Below, piece by piece: positions 11,184 to 24,134 of a stretch of DNA of 64,000 bases. Under the pieces are notes generated by a model. It was not told where the DNA came from. It did not search any database and saw nothing but the letters and a program-made list of their open reading frames with translations. How positions within the stretch are numbered: the first letter of the stretch is position 1; the number at the start of each line of letters is the position of its first letter. The translations under genes and the position numbers were made by a program. The DNA is from Glycine soja (lineage: Eukaryota; Streptophyta; Magnoliopsida; Fabales; Fabaceae). Where the stretch lies: assembly GCF_004193775.1 (NCBI RefSeq), contig NC_041002.1:17293535-17357534 (forward strand), in the 5' to 3' direction.

Positions 11184-11782
11184 ATTGAATCAGCGGTATA
11201 GACTTCTGACTGGCTTATCACGCGCCAGTTCCCCACTTGGGAATCGGGGTGGCATGGTTGCACAAAACTTGGTGGGTCTTGAGGGAACTCCTCTTCTATT
11301 GCGGCCACCTCCTCCTCGGACACCATTCCAGCGATGGTTAAACACTGGCTAATACAGCCGGGCCATACCCTATCCGCCCGAAATCTTGACGGCACGTTCC
11401 TCCTCCCCGGCATCCCGGATTCATACCCTAATCCATACTTGTATGGATTTCCCTTGATATCGACCACGTCGGCATTCCCGAGGCAGTCCTTGCCTAGACC
11501 CATTCCGGGCTCAAATCCGTTCCTGAGCATAACACGTGCCACCATTATGGCCGCTTTGGAGAGAGAAGGTAGCGACGGACTTGGTTCCACAGAGGCGCAG
11601 CTCACCACCTCAAAGGATTGGAAAACTATTTCCAATGATTCTTCCGCCGCTTCTACGTACGGTGCGGAGGAGGGGCAGCTCACTAACATATCCTCTTCAC
11701 CCGACACTATCACTAAAAGTCCACCCACTGCGAACTTCAATTTCTGGTGAAGCGTTGAAGGGACCACTCCCAGGGCATGAAT
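11184..11782 (-). pseudogene. G-patch region between protease and RT, copy 1
   Basis: Continues the gag-pro frame after an in-frame TGA at 11783-11785. It contains a G-patch-like segment (VMLRNGFEPGMGLGK, then GNPYKYGLGYESG, about 11535-11430), a glycine-rich RNA-binding module also attached to proteases of some retroviruses. It ends at the donor site at 11183; the stop seen at 11180 lies in the intron. No internal break. The role in this element is inferred from family position only. Confidence 0.65.
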
Positions 11783-12437
11783 TCAAGGTCTTCCCAAGAG
11801 GCAGCTATAGGCGGGATTTATATCCATTACTTGAAACACCACATTGCAAGTGTGGGGGCCTATCTGAATGGGAATGTCGATTTCCCCCATCACTTCCCGC
11901 CGAGTACCATCAAAGGCTCGCACCACCATCGAGCTCGGCTTTAAACGTGACGAACTAAAAGGAAGCTTTTCCAAAGTGGTCTTCGGCATTACATTTAAAC
12001 TCGATTCATTGTCGATAAGTACCTTTGTGACAACGTGGTCCATACATCTCACCGACACATGTAGAGCCTTGTTGTGTCCTCTCCCCTCAACGGGAATCTC
12101 TTCTTCCGCAAACGCGATATAATTGTTGGTGGTTATATGATTAACGATGCCTTTGAAACCCTCCACTGAGATATCATGTGCTACATGGGCATCATTAAGG
12201 ACCTTTATCAACAGCGCACGATGAGGCTCGGAGTTTATGAGTAGTTCAAGCAAAGAGATCCTTGCTGGAGTTTTATTCAGTTGCTCGACTACCTTAAACT
12301 CGCTTTGTTGGATGAGGCGGAGGAACTCATGGGCCTCTTCCAAAGTCACTGTTTTTCTTTGAAGACCTTCTTTCTTTTCAGCCCCTCTTACCACTGGAGG
12401 ATCTACTTCTTTCGTGGGGGTGGCTATGTCTGTGGGC
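11783..12437 (-). pseudogene. Aspartic protease domain of element A, copy 1
   Basis: Retroelement protease that would cut the polyprotein. The N-terminal part (TLEEAHEFLRLIQQSEFKVVEQL, PARISLLELL) is typical of legume Ogre-like elements. The active-site segment reads VLIDNESSLNVMP at about 12030-11992: the glycine expected after Asp-Asn is glutamate, so activity is doubtful. The domain ends in CLLGRP followed by TGA where tryptophan is usual. Upstream it is in frame with gag across a TAA at 12440-12442. Identical in copy 3. Confidence 0.75.
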
Positions 12438-12439
12438 TC

Positions 12440-14650
12440 TTAGACCATGGGCGCTTTCCCTTTGGAGGGCAATTTCACCGGGTGAGGGGAAGCGAACACC
12501 CGAACACTGCGGGTTACGCCACTGAGGCCGGTGATGTTGGTTACCTTAGCTGATAGGGAGTCAACTTCGGTTGCAACTCTTTCGCTGGACGCGGGAGGGG
12601 TATACTTCCACGGAACGACCTTATTACTTTGATATGCAAATGGCGTTGGCTTGGGCGCCGCCCGGGGGTATATGGGTGTGGAGCCGGTCCCTTTTCTAGT
12701 AAAACATATCACTAGGGCCTTGGGGGTTAGAGGAACCTTCTTCTTTTTCGACTGCATGCAAATTTGTGGTTCTTCCCTCCCTCCTATGGACACTTCAAGC
12801 TGCCCCCAGTCCATGAGCCGCTGAAGCAATTCTTCTACCACGGGACAGGTTTCCATGTCGTGCGACTCCCCGAGGTGAAACAAACATTCGTCCCTTTCGC
12901 CTCCGCCACGGGAGACCATGCACGCCGCTTGCAGTGATTGATAGATGAAGCGTCTAGAAGTAGCTACCTCTCCTAATCTCTTTGCCCGCGATGGCCCATC
13001 CTCTTCAACAGCGTTCACGCTAGCCCCTCCATGACTAGCTAGCGGGTTGGTTTTAACATTTGGGCCTTCCTCTTGAAACGATAGCCAACCGGCACTGATT
13101 AGGTGCTGTACCTTATATTTGAACGGGAGGCAGGAGTCAATGTTGTGTCCGGGAACTCCACTATGGTACGCACACTTGGCACCCGGGTCATACCACTTGG
13201 GGTAGGGTGGCTGGAGGACCTTCCCAGGTATGGCCACCACCAAATGATTCTCCAATAATGAAGGCCATAACTCGGAGTATGCCATGGGAATAGGAGGGAA
13301 GTTGTCTTTCGGGGGCGGGTGCTGTGCATATTTATAGGTAGCGCTGGGGGCTGTATTATTAACTGGCCGGGGAGCGGCTGGAGCTGTGCGTTGGGTCGGC
13401 GCTCTTTCTGCTGCGGGTGGTCCTTTTACTTGAGTCAGGAGGGAATTCCCGACTCGGATTAAAAAATTTGGGGGATTGGGCTGGTATGAGCTTTGGATAT
13501 TTTGGGGTGCTTTCATCCACGTCGGGGCGGTGATGACCGCGTGGGCATCTCCTTCCTTTTTCCTCGCGCCCACTACTGGGGCTCTTCTGTTGTTGTTGGG
13601 GGCCATATTGGCAGCATATTCGAACTTGCCTTTTCGTAGTCCGGATTCAATCCTTTCTCCGGCGAAGACGAGATCCGCAAAGTTAGCTGGCATGTAGCCT
13701 ATCAGCTTTTTATAGTAGAACGTGGGTAACGTATCTACCATAATTGTGATCATCTCCATCTCCGTCATGGGCGGTATGACTTGGGCCACGAGATCTCTCC
13801 ATCTTTGGGCATATTCTTTAATGGACCCATGCTCTCGCTTAGTCATACTCTGAAGCTGGTTCCGATCGGGAGCCATGTCCGTATTGTACTGGTACTGCCT
13901 AATGAAGGCAGTTGCCAAGTCCTTCCACGATCAAATCTGGGAAGCTTCCAGATTGGCATACCATGCTACAGCTGCTCCGGCCAAGCTGTCTTGAAAGAAA
14001 TGGACCAACAACTTTTCGTCCACAGAATACGCCCCCATCTTTCGGCAATACATCGGAGATGCCCTTTTGGACATGTCGTCCCTTTGTACTTATCAAAGTC
14101 TGGTACTTTGAACTTGGGAGGGATGACGATGTTGGGCACGAGACATAAATCCGCCAAATCCGAGAATGGGTAATTGCCAAGGCCCTCCACTGCTCTTAAC
14201 CTCTCTTCAAGCGCCTCCATCTTCCCCTTATCTTTGAGGTGGAGCAGGGGCGACGGATTTTTGAGGTGGAGCAGGGGGCCAAGATGGGTATCTCCTTCCT
14301 CATCGCCTTGCCCGGATAGTCGTCATAAGGTGGGAGTTGCCCCTCGAAAGTAGGGGCTTGGCTTAAATCTTCCGGGGTGGCACAGGGGGTGAAGTCTGGA
14401 GGCAAGCCATAAGGATAAGTTTGCGGACTATACCTTCGACCAAACACGGCCGTGTTTCTGTCTCGGCCCGGATTTAAGACGGGCTGTAGCACCGGCTCCG
14501 CTTCCCTAACTGTACTGGAGGCGGTTGCCGTGGTTTTATCCTCTATAGTTTTCTGGAGTTTTAACATGACCTCCGAGATGGAAGCCATTTGATATTTTAA
14601 AGCCGATAGATCGGCCTTCATCTGTTCCTGCACGCCTCTTCATTATCCAT
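12440..14650 (-). pseudogene. Element A gag, copy 1
   Basis: Structural protein that packages element RNA. The likely start is the ATG at 14650 (MDNEEG). A coiled-coil-like start (QEQMKADLSALKYQMASISEVMLKLQ) leads to the capsid-like core (PDFDKYKGTTCPKGHL, WYANLEASQI, ATAFIRQYQYNTDMAPDR) and two zinc-knuckle-like motifs (CAYHSGVPGHNIDSC at about 13170 and CLFHLGESHDMETC at about 12880). An in-frame TGA lies at 13931-13933. Copy 1 also lacks single bases near 14052, 14311 and 14634 that copy 3 has, which break its N-terminal frame; I read these as assembly errors. Tail is proline, lysine and serine rich, ending in TAA at 12440. Confidence 0.75.
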
Positions 14651-14885
14651 TTTTCTGGATCGAGTGTTATAGGGGTGCCTTGGTGTTTTCTTAGTTATGA
14701 TGAAATTCCTAAAGAAATAAACAATGGTGAGTATGCCACCAAAACATGAACATGCAAATGAATGATCGGAGCACTTGGATCCCCCCCAAGGTTTTTTAGA
14801 AACATGATGAGTTCAGAATTTCCCATTTTATAAAAAGAACAAAGCTTTCATCTAGCCAAGATTATACAAGGTGTTACAAGAGAAC

Positions 14886-15590
14886 CTAACGGTTTCTAAT
14901 TATGTGGGCCATCAAATCTATCATGTGTTGACAGTAATTGATTAGCCTATGAATCTCCTCGGGGGTCGTACACACTTCGGCCATGGCTTTTGCTTTGGTT
15001 AATAGACGCGGGAGGTCTTGACTTCCATTCAAGGTCAAGGCGAACCTATCCATCCACATAGTCGCTTCTTGATGCAATGCATCAATCACCCTCCCTCTTG
15101 CTTCTTTTTCAGCGTATACTTGTGCAAAATCCTCCACTAGCTTTTGTTCATGGGCCACAGACTGGTTCAACTCTTCCTTGTATTGCCCTATGATAGCTAG
15201 CATGCTTTGCTCCGTGGCTTCCAAGTGTTGAGCCAAACTCCTTTTGGACCTCGCGCAAGCAACTAACTCTTCTTTTAAGATCATGCCATGCACCCGTGAC
15301 CGATCTCTTTCCTCTCTTCGGAGCTTGAGCTCATTGTTGCTACCCCACAACACTCCTCGGAATTTCTCTCGGCCATATTCCTCCTGCGGGTCCTTTTGGT
15401 TTCTTGTTCAAGGACTCTTGCAGTGGCCGCGTTTTCCTCTTGTAACTCGGTGCACTCTTTCCAGATGTGTGTAGCAGCTGATTTGAACTTCTCCTTGGCG
15501 AGTCTTGCCTTCCTAGCTCCAATTTTAGAGCTCGGACTTCTTCATCTTCCTCCGGAGCTTCGAAGTTCTCCTCATCGATAACTTTCAACT
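14886..15590 (-). pseudogene. ORF1 C-terminal coiled-coil part, copy 1
   Basis: Same protein as at 26586-27334: a long charged coiled coil with ALWGSNNELKLRREERDRSR-type and LPRLLTKAKAMAEV segments. Relative to copy 3 it lacks single bases near 15384 and 15513, giving two overlapping frames; these look like sequence errors near a contig end. Function unknown. Confidence 0.6.
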
Positions 15591-15623
15591 TGGAGAGCCA
15601 ATCTAACCCTCGCGTGTGAATTC

Positions 15624-16080
15624 TTAGCCATCCATGATATAACCTCCGATGACGCCATTACGGATGCCCCTAAGCTCCTTGTCTTTCCTCAACGGACTCC
15701 TCCACGCCTTGTGGATTCTTTGTATAACCTTGAGACCTCGCGCGCCTAAATCTTTCACAAGGAAAGGTGAGAGACTCCCTTCCGTTGGCGCTCCCCTCAT
15801 GGGGTACCCTAGCTGTCTTATGGCGAGTGCGGGATTATAATTAATACACCCCCTAGTCCCTATCAATGGAACATTAGGGTAGTCCCCACATGAGAAAAGA
15901 ACTCCTTCCTTGCATTCCTTCCAACGAGGAAACCAATTGATTGCGCTGCCCCTATCCCCGCAAATGTTGGTCCCAATCGACTCTTCCTTTTTCGGCGCAT
16001 AAGCGATAACTTTGAAGCGGACACGGGGTGTCTTGTGTCTTGTTGGAATAGGTGTGAAATCAACCACACACAGAGAGCGG
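15624..16080 (-). pseudogene. ORF1 C-terminal third, copy 1, cut at 16080
   Basis: Equivalent to the C-terminal part of the 376-residue ORF1 at 27326-28456 (INWFPRWKECKEGVLFSCGDYPNVPLIG, RQLGYPMRGAP). The match ends at 16080 after AGAGCGGGT; the next base belongs to RT sequence. Single-base differences from copy 3 near 15948, 15960 and 16025 shift the frame. Confidence 0.6.
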
Positions 16081-19000
16081 GTTTATGCATCATATCATGG
16101 AACAAACGCCACCATGGCACGCTGATAGGTTGACCCAGCATTTTTCAGCCCGAAGGCCATCACTTTATTAGCAGAATGTCCCCCATAGGTGACGAAAGTG
16201 TCTTCTCTACATTCTTCGGGTGCCATCTTTATTTGATTAACCCCGAGAAACCATCCATAAATGAGAAAAGGGGAGAAATTGGCTGTATTATCTACCAATA
16301 TATCAATTGTGCAGGGGAAATTGTCTTTAGGACGGCTCGGTTCAAGTCCCGGTAGTCTAACACATTCGACCTTGCCGTCCTTTTTCGGAGCTGGGGACAA
16401 TGTTGGCCACCCACTCCTGGTACCGCGCCACAGCTAAAAACCTGCATCAAACTGCTGCTTCCTTACTTCTTCTTTAATTTTAAAGACATCTCGGGTGTCA
16501 TTCTTCGTAACTTTTGCTTAACCGGGGAGACCCAGGATTCAAAGCAACTTATGCTGCACAATGTCGGAATCCAGGACCGGGCATGTCTTGATATGACCAC
16601 CAAAGACATCTTGATACTCTTCAAGAAGGGTTATCAAGCCTTGGCGGATAGGCGCGGTCATAACTGGTTATCATACTTTACTTCTTTCTTTTCCTCCGTG
16701 GTCTCAAGTTTTACCAATTCGGTTCTTCTTGGTGAGGCTTCATTTCACGTTCTTCCTGAGTGACCAACCTCTCCAACTCTGGTGACAGGACGTCCTCTTC
16801 CTCTTCCTCGTTTATCGTTTGGCTTATATCTTGATCGAAATCGATTGTCAAACCCTGTTGTTAGGATCCTCAAAGAATCGACCCTCATATCTATACCAAA
16901 CAAGACAAAAGAACAAAACATGCAAAATGATATGAGAAAAGGTGGAACTGCAAGAACAGATGAAACAAGATCTCTTGTTTATTTAATAAGGTAGTTTCAC
17001 AAAACAAAAGAGAAAAGGAAATCTATAGGCTCTAATTACATTGAATCAGCGGTATAGACTTCTGACTGGCTTATCACGCGCCAGTTCCCACTTGGAATCG
17101 GGTGGCATGGTTGCACAAACTTGGTGGGTCTTGAGGGAACTCCTCTTCTATTGGCGGCCACACCTCCTCCTCGGACACCATTTCCAGCGATGGTTAAACA
17201 CTGGCTAATACCAGCCGGGCCATACCCTATTGCCCGCCCAATTCTTGAACGCCACGTTCCTCTCCCGGCATCCCGGATCATCCCAATCCATACTTGTATG
17301 GATTTCCCTTGATACTGACCACGTCGGCATTCCCTGAGGCAGTCCTTGCCTAGACCCATTCCGGGCTCAAATCCGTCCCTGAGCATAACACGTGCACCAT
17401 TATGGCCGTCTTTGGAGAGAGAAGGTAGCGACGGACTTGGTTCCACAGAGGCGCAGCTCACCACTCAAAGGATTGGAAAACTATTTCCAATGATTTCTTC
17501 CGCCGCTTCTACGTACGGTGGCGGGGAGGGGCAGCTCACTAACATATCCTCTTCACCCGACACTATCACTAAAAGTCCACCCACTGCGAACTTCAATTTC
17601 TGGTGAAGCGTTGAAGGGCCACTCCCAGGGCATGATTTCAAGGTCTTCCCAAGAGGCAGCTATAGGCGGGATTATATCCATTACTTGAAACACCACATTG
17701 CAAGTGTGGGGGCCTATCTGAATGGAATGTCGATTTCCCCTCATTCCCGCCGAGTACCATCAAAGGCTCGCACACCATCGAGCTCGGCTTTAAACGTGAC
17801 GAACTAAAAGGAAGCTTTTCCAAGATGGTCTTCGGCATTACATTTAAACTCTGATCATTGTCGTAAGTACCTTGTGACAACGTGGTCCATACATCTCACC
17901 GACACATGTAGAGCCTTGTTGTGTCCTCTCCCCTCAACGGGAATCTCTTCTTCCGCAAACGCGTATTAATTGTGGTGGTTATTATGATTAACGATGCCTT
18001 TGAAACCCTCACTGAGATATCATGTGCTACATGGCATCATTAAGGACCTTTATCAACAGCGCACGATGAGGCTCGGAGTTTATGAGTAGTTCAAGCAAAG
18101 AGATCCTTGCTGGAGTTTTATTCAGTTGCTCGACTACTTAAACTCGCTTTGTTGGATGAGGCGGAGGAACTCATGGGCCTCTTCCAAAGTCACTGTTTTC
18201 TTTGAAGACCTTCTTTCTTTTTCAGCCCCTCTTACCACTGGAGATCATACTTCTTTCGTGGGGGTGGCTATGTCTGTGGGTCTTAGACCATGGGCGCTTT
18301 CCCTTTGGAGGCAATTTCACCGGGTGAGGGAAGCGAACACCCGAACACTGGGGTTACGCCACTGAGCCGGTGATGTTGTTTACCTTAGCTGAAGGGAGTC
18401 AACTTCGGTTGCAACTCTTTCGTGGACGCAGGAGGGTATACTTCCACGGAACGACCTTATACTTTGATATGCAAATGGCGTTGGCTTGGGCGCCGCCGGG
18501 GGTTATATGGGTGTGGAGCCGGTCCCTTTTCTAGTAAAACATATCACTAGGGCCTGGGGGTTAGAGGAACCTTTCTTCTTTTTCGACTGCATGCAAATTT
18601 GTGGTTCTTCCTCCCTCCTATGGACACTTCAAGCTGCCCCCAGTCCATGAGCCGCTGAAGCAATTCTTCTACCACGGGACAGGTTTCCATGTCGTGCGAC
18701 TCCCCGAGGTGAAACAAACATTCGTCCCTTTCGCCTCCGCCACGGGAGACCATGCACGCCGCTTGCAGTGATTGATAGATGAAGCGTCTAGAAGTAGCTA
18801 CCTCTCCTAATCTCTTGCCCGCGATGGCCCATCCTCTTCAACAGCGTTCACGGCTAGCCCCTTCCATGACTAGCTAGCGGGTTGGTTTTAACATTTGGGC
18901 CTTCCTCTTGAAACGATAGCCAACCGGCACTGATAGGTGCTGTACCTTATATTTGAACGGGAGGCAGGAGTCAATGTGTGTGTCGGGAACAATCCACTAT

Positions 19001-19411
19001 GGTACGCACACTTGCACCCGGTCATACCACTGGGGTAGGGTGGCTGGAGGACCTTCCAGGTACCGCCAAATGATTCATCAATGAGGCCATAACTCGGAGT
19101 ATGCCATGGGAATAGGAGGGAAGTTGTCTTTCGGGGGCGGTGCTGTGCATATTTATAGGTAGCGCTGGGGGCTGTATTATTAACTGGCCGGGAGCGGCTG
19201 GAGCTGTGCGTTGGGTCGGCGCTCTTTCTGCTGCGGGTGGTCCTTTTTACTTGAGTCAGGAGGATTCCGACTCGATTAAAAAAATTTGGGGGATTGGCTG
19301 GTATGAGCTTTGGATATTTTGGGGTGCTTTCATCCACGTCGGGCGCGGTGATGACCGCGTGGGCATCTCCTTCCTTTTTCCTCGCGCCCACTACTTGGGG
19401 CTCTTCGTTGT
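16081..19411 (-). repeat. Indel-ridden partial copy of element A (RT to gag), probable raw-read patch
   Basis: Follows positions of copy 1 from about 10220 to 13590 (RT, intron, G-patch, protease, gag), but carries single-base insertions and deletions every few tens of bases, mostly in homopolymer runs, so no frame lasts beyond about 170 codons. It starts and ends abruptly: at 16081 from ORF1 into RT, and at 19411 from gag into integrase. Reading frames inside (for example 18547-18753, 18888-19391, 17036-17464) should not be annotated as genes. Either heavy pseudogenisation or, more likely, uncorrected long-read sequence. Confidence 0.8.
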
Positions 19412-22400
19412 TCTTGCCTCAACTATCCTTAACAGCGTGGGACATCTTTTTTAGCACGAGGTCCCCCTTGTTGAACTTATGCGGACGTACCTTCTTATCG
19501 AATGCGTTCTTTACTCTTCGTTGATACAGACGCCCATGGCTCATGGCTGTCAAACACTTACCTTCAATGAGGTTGAGTTGGTCGTAGCGTGCTTGAGCCC
19601 ATTCCGACTCTTCTAGGCCGGATTCTGCTATTATCCTCTGAGAAGGAACTTCTACCTCAAATGGGAGTACTGCCTCCATCCCATAAACCAAGGAATACGG
19701 CGTTGCCCCAGTAGAAGTTCACACCGAGGTTCTGTATCCGTGCAGGGCGAAAGGCAACATCTCATGCCAATCTTTGTATGACACTGTCATCTTTTGAACA
19801 ATCTTCTTAATATTCTTATTCGCAGCCTCTACAGCCCCATTCATCTTTGGCCGATAAGGGGTAGAGTTATGATGCTGGATCTTGAAGTCCTCGCACATTT
19901 CCTGCATCATCTTATTGTTCAGATTGGTACCATTGTCAGTAATGATCTTCCTGGGAGTCCGTATCGACAAATCAGCTCCTTCTTTATGAATCTAACTACC
20001 ACATTCCTTGTGACATTAGTATAAGAAGTTGCTTTGGACCCATTTGGTGAAGTAATCTATCGCCACAAGAATGAAGCGGTGACCATTCGACGCTTTGGGT
20101 TCGATGGCCCCAATGACATCTATTCCCCACATGGAAAAAGGCCAAGGGGCGGACATAACTTTTAGAGGATGTGGTGGAACATTAACATTGTCCACGTATG
20201 CTTGACATTTATGACATTTCCTTACATGAGCGCAGCAATCGCTTTCCATGGTGAGCCAATAATAACTGGCCCTAAGGATTTTTCTGGCCATAGCATGCCC
20301 ATTGGCATGTGTCCCAAAGGAACCCTCGTGGATCTCCTCAATCATGAAGTTCGCCTCTTTGGCATCTACGCATCGTAGGAGGGTCATGTCGTGGTTTCAT
20401 TTGTACAGGATGGTACCGCTTACAAAGAAACCAGTAGCCAATCTCCTCAACGTCCTTTTGTCATTGTCAGAAATCCCTGGTGGGTATTCTTTGTTCTCGA
20501 CATACTGTTTGATGTCGAAATACCACGGTTTCCCATCCCGCTCTTCCTCTATTGCATAACAATATGCCGGCTTGCCTTGAGATTTGAATTCGATGTACGG
20601 CAGATCCCTGTGTGGGGCAAGTTGAACATGGATGCCAAGGTGGCTAACGCATCAGCCATTTGATTATCTTCCCGAGGTATGTGGTGGAAGGAAATGTCGT
20701 CAAAGTACTTGGCTAACCTCAAGATGTGAGTTTGATAGGGTATCAACTTCGGATCCCTAGTTTCCCATTCTCCTTTCAACTGGCGTATCACCAAAGCTGA
20801 GTCTCCATACACCTTGAGTAGTTTTACATCAAAATCAATGGCCGCCTGAACCCCGAGGGCGCATGCTTCGTACTCGGCCATATTGTTGGTACAATCAAAA
20901 CCTAGCCTAGCCGTGAAAGGAATACACTGATCATCTGGGGATACAAGGACTGCCCCTACTCCGTGGCCCAAAGCATTAGATGCCCCATCGAAGCAAACAA
21001 TCCATTTGTCTATGTCCTTGTGCGTCCGCTTCTCTTCAAATAGGGCCATGATATCTTCATCTGGGAACTCGGGGTGCATCGGCCGATAATCTTGGAGGGG
21101 TTGCTGGGCCAAATAATCCGCTAGGCACTTCCCTTTACCGCCTTTTGAGTGACGTAAACGATATCGAATTCAGATAATAGTACCTGCCACCTAGCAATTC
21201 GTCCCGTGAGGGCCGGTTTTTCAAAGATGTATTTCACGGGATCCATTTTGGAAATAAGCCACGTGGTATGGCTGAGCATGTACTGCCTAAGCCGATGTGA
21301 TGCCCATACCAGAGCACAACACATCCTTTCCAGCATTGAGTAATTCATCTCACATGCGGTAAACTTCTTGCTCAGATTGTAGATGGCTTGCTCCTTTTTC
21401 CCAGAATCATCATGCTTACCCAACACGCACCCCATAGACTCGTCCAACATGGTCATGTACAGGAAAAGAGGTCTTCCTGTTACAGGTGGCATGAGCACCG
21501 GAGGATTTGCGAGACTCTGTTTGATCTTCTCGAAGGCCTCTTGGCAGTCACTGTTCCACAGGACCGCCTGGTTCTTACGTAATAGCTTAAAAATGGGCTC
21601 ACGGGTAGGGGTGAGTTGCGAGATAAATCTCGCGATATAATTCAACCTGCCCAAAAACCCCCGAACCTGCTTCTCCGTGCGTGGTTCCGGCATTTCAAGG
21701 ATGGCCTTCACTTTCTCGGGATCTATCTTTATCCCTTTCTGACTTACGATAAATCCTAGCAACTTCCCCGACTTTACCCCAAAGGTGCATTTGGTTGGGT
21801 TTGGTTTTAATTGGTATTTCCGCAACCTTCCAAACAGCTTACGCAGATTGACAAGGTGTTCGTCCTCAGTCCGAGACTTGGCAATCATGTCATCTACGTA
21901 GACCTCTATTTCCTTATGCATCATATCATGGAACAACGCCACCATGGCACGCTGATAGGTTGCCCCAGCATTTTTCAGCCCGAAGGCCATCACTTTATAG
22001 CAGAATGTCCCCCATAGGGTGACGAAAGTGGTCTTCTCTACATCTTCGGGTGCCATCTTTATTTGATTATACCCCGAGAAACCATCCATAAATGAGAAAA
22101 GGGAGAATTTGGCTGTATTATCTACCAATATATCAATGTGTGGCAGGGGAAAATTGTCTTTAGGACTGGCTCGGTTCAAGTCCCGGTAGTCTACACACAT
22201 TCGAACCTTGCCGTCCTTTTTCGGAGCTGGGACAATGTTGGCCACCCACTCCTGGTACCGCGCCACAGCTAAGAAACCTGCATCAAACTGCTTCCTTACT
22301 TCTTCTTTAATTTTTAAAGACATCTCGGGTGTCATTCTTCGTAACTTTTGCTTAACCGGGGAAGACCCAGGATTCAAAGGCAACTTATGCTGCACAATGT

Positions 22401-22726
22401 CGGAATCCAGACCGGGCATGTCTTGATATGACCACACAAAGACATCTTGATACTCTTCAAGAAGGGTTATCAAGCCTTGGCGGATAGGCGCGGTCATACT
22501 GGTTTCTACCTTTACTTCTTTCTTTTCCTCCGTGGTCTCCAAGTTTACCAATTCGGTTTCTTCTTGGTGAGGCTTCATTTCACGTTCTTCCTGAGTGACC
22601 AACCTCTCCAACTCTGGTGACAGGACGTCCTCTTCCTCTTCCTCGTTTATCGTTTGGCTTATATCTTGATCGAAATCGATTGTCAAACCCTCGTTGTTAG
22701 GATCCTCAAAGAATCGACCCTCATAT
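19412..22726 (-). pseudogene. Element A pol exon 2, copy 3, truncated at the integrase end
   Basis: Second near-identical copy of the RT, RNase H and integrase region. From 21121 to 22726 I see no difference from copy 1 (YVDD at 21889-21900). Between 19412 and 21121 it has one-base indels near 19951, 20034, 20623 and 21121 that split the frame. The copy starts at 19412 within the C-terminal part of integrase, about 140 bp short of the pol stop found in copy 1. Confidence 0.8.
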
Positions 22727-22878
22727 CTATACCAAACAAGACAAAAGAAACAAAAACATGCAAAATGATATGAGAAAAGGTGGAACTGCAAGAACAGATG
22801 AAACAAGATCTCTTTGTTTATTTAATAAGGTAGGTTTCACAAAACAAAAGAGAAAGGAAATCTATAGGCTCTAATTAC
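22727..22878 (-). other. Putative pro/RT intron of element A, copy 3
   Basis: Same 152-bp intron as at 11032-11183: GTAATTAG donor at 22878, GGTATAG acceptor at 22727, frames joined through a split codon. Confidence 0.7.
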
Positions 22879-23477
22879 ATTGAATCAGCGGTATAGACTT
22901 CTGACTGGCTTATCACGCGCCAGTTCCCCACTTGGGAATCGGGGTGGCATGGTTGCACAAAACTTGGTGGGTCTTGAGGGAACTCCTCTTCTATTGCGGC
23001 CACCTCCTCCTCGGACACCATTCCAGCGATGGTTAAACACTGGCTAATACAGCCGGGCCATACCCTATCCGCCCGAAATCTTGACGGCACGTTCCTCCTC
23101 CCCGGCATCCCGGATTCATACCCTAATCCATACTTGTATGGATTTCCCTTGATATCGACCACGTCGGCATTCCCGAGGCAGTCCTTGCCTAGACCCATTC
23201 CGGGCTCAAATCCGTTCCTGAGCATAACACGTGCCACCATTATGGCCGCTTTGGAGAGAGAAGGTAGCGACGGACTTGGTTCCACAGAGGCGCAGCTCAC
23301 CACCTCAAAGGATTGGAAAACTATTTCCAATGATTCTTCCGCCGCTTCTACGTACGGTGCGGAGGAGGGGCAGCTCACTAACATATCCTCTTCACCCGAC
23401 ACTATCACTAAAAGTCCACCCACTGCGAACTTCAATTTCTGGTGAAGCGTTGAAGGGACCACTCCCAGGGCATGAAT
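22879..23477 (-). pseudogene. G-patch region between protease and RT, copy 3
   Basis: Identical in translation to 11184-11782: G-patch-like VMLRNGFEPGMGLGK and GLGYESG, ending at the intron donor at 22878. It follows an in-frame TGA at 23478-23480 directly after the protease motif LLGRP. Confidence 0.65.
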
Positions 23478-24132
23478 TCAAGGTCTTCCCAAGAGGCAGC
23501 TATAGGCGGGATTTATATCCATTACTTGAAACACCACATTGCAAGTGTGGGGGCCTATCTGAATGGGAATGTCGATTTCCCCCATCACTTCCCGCCGAGT
23601 ACCATCAAAGGCTCGCACCACCATCGAGCTCGGCTTTAAACGTGACGAACTAAAAGGAAGCTTTTCCAAAGTGGTCTTCGGCATTACATTTAAACTCGAT
23701 TCATTGTCGATAAGTACCTTTGTGACAACGTGGTCCATACATCTCACCGACACATGTAGAGCCTTGTTGTGTCCTCTCCCCTCAACGGGAATCTCTTCTT
23801 CCGCAAACGCGATATAATTGTTGGTGGTTATATGATTAACGATGCCTTTGAAACCCTCCACTGAGATATCATGTGCTACATGGGCATCATTAAGGACCTT
23901 TATCAACAGCGCACGATGAGGCTCGGAGTTTATGAGTAGTTCAAGCAAAGAGATCCTTGCTGGAGTTTTATTCAGTTGCTCGACTACCTTAAACTCGCTT
24001 TGTTGGATGAGGCGGAGGAACTCATGGGCCTCTTCCAAAGTCACTGTTTTTCTTTGAAGACCTTCTTTCTTTTCAGCCCCTCTTACCACTGGAGGATCTA
24101 CTTCTTTCGTGGGGGTGGCTATGTCTGTGGGC
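23478..24132 (-). pseudogene. Aspartic protease domain of element A, copy 3
   Basis: Same as 11783-12437, including the DNES change at the catalytic Asp-Asn-Gly-Ser site (about 23725-23690). In frame with gag upstream across the TAA at 24135-24137. Confidence 0.75.
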
Positions 24133-24134
24133 TC

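Noticed and set aside
11536..11958. 140-codon plus-strand frame (and its twin at 23231-23653)
   Set aside because: Antisense shadow of the protease and G-patch coding region.
16081..19411. Many short frames resembling G-patch, gag and zinc-knuckle proteins
   Set aside because: Fragments of one frame shifted by frequent one-base indels in the low-quality middle copy; not separate genes.
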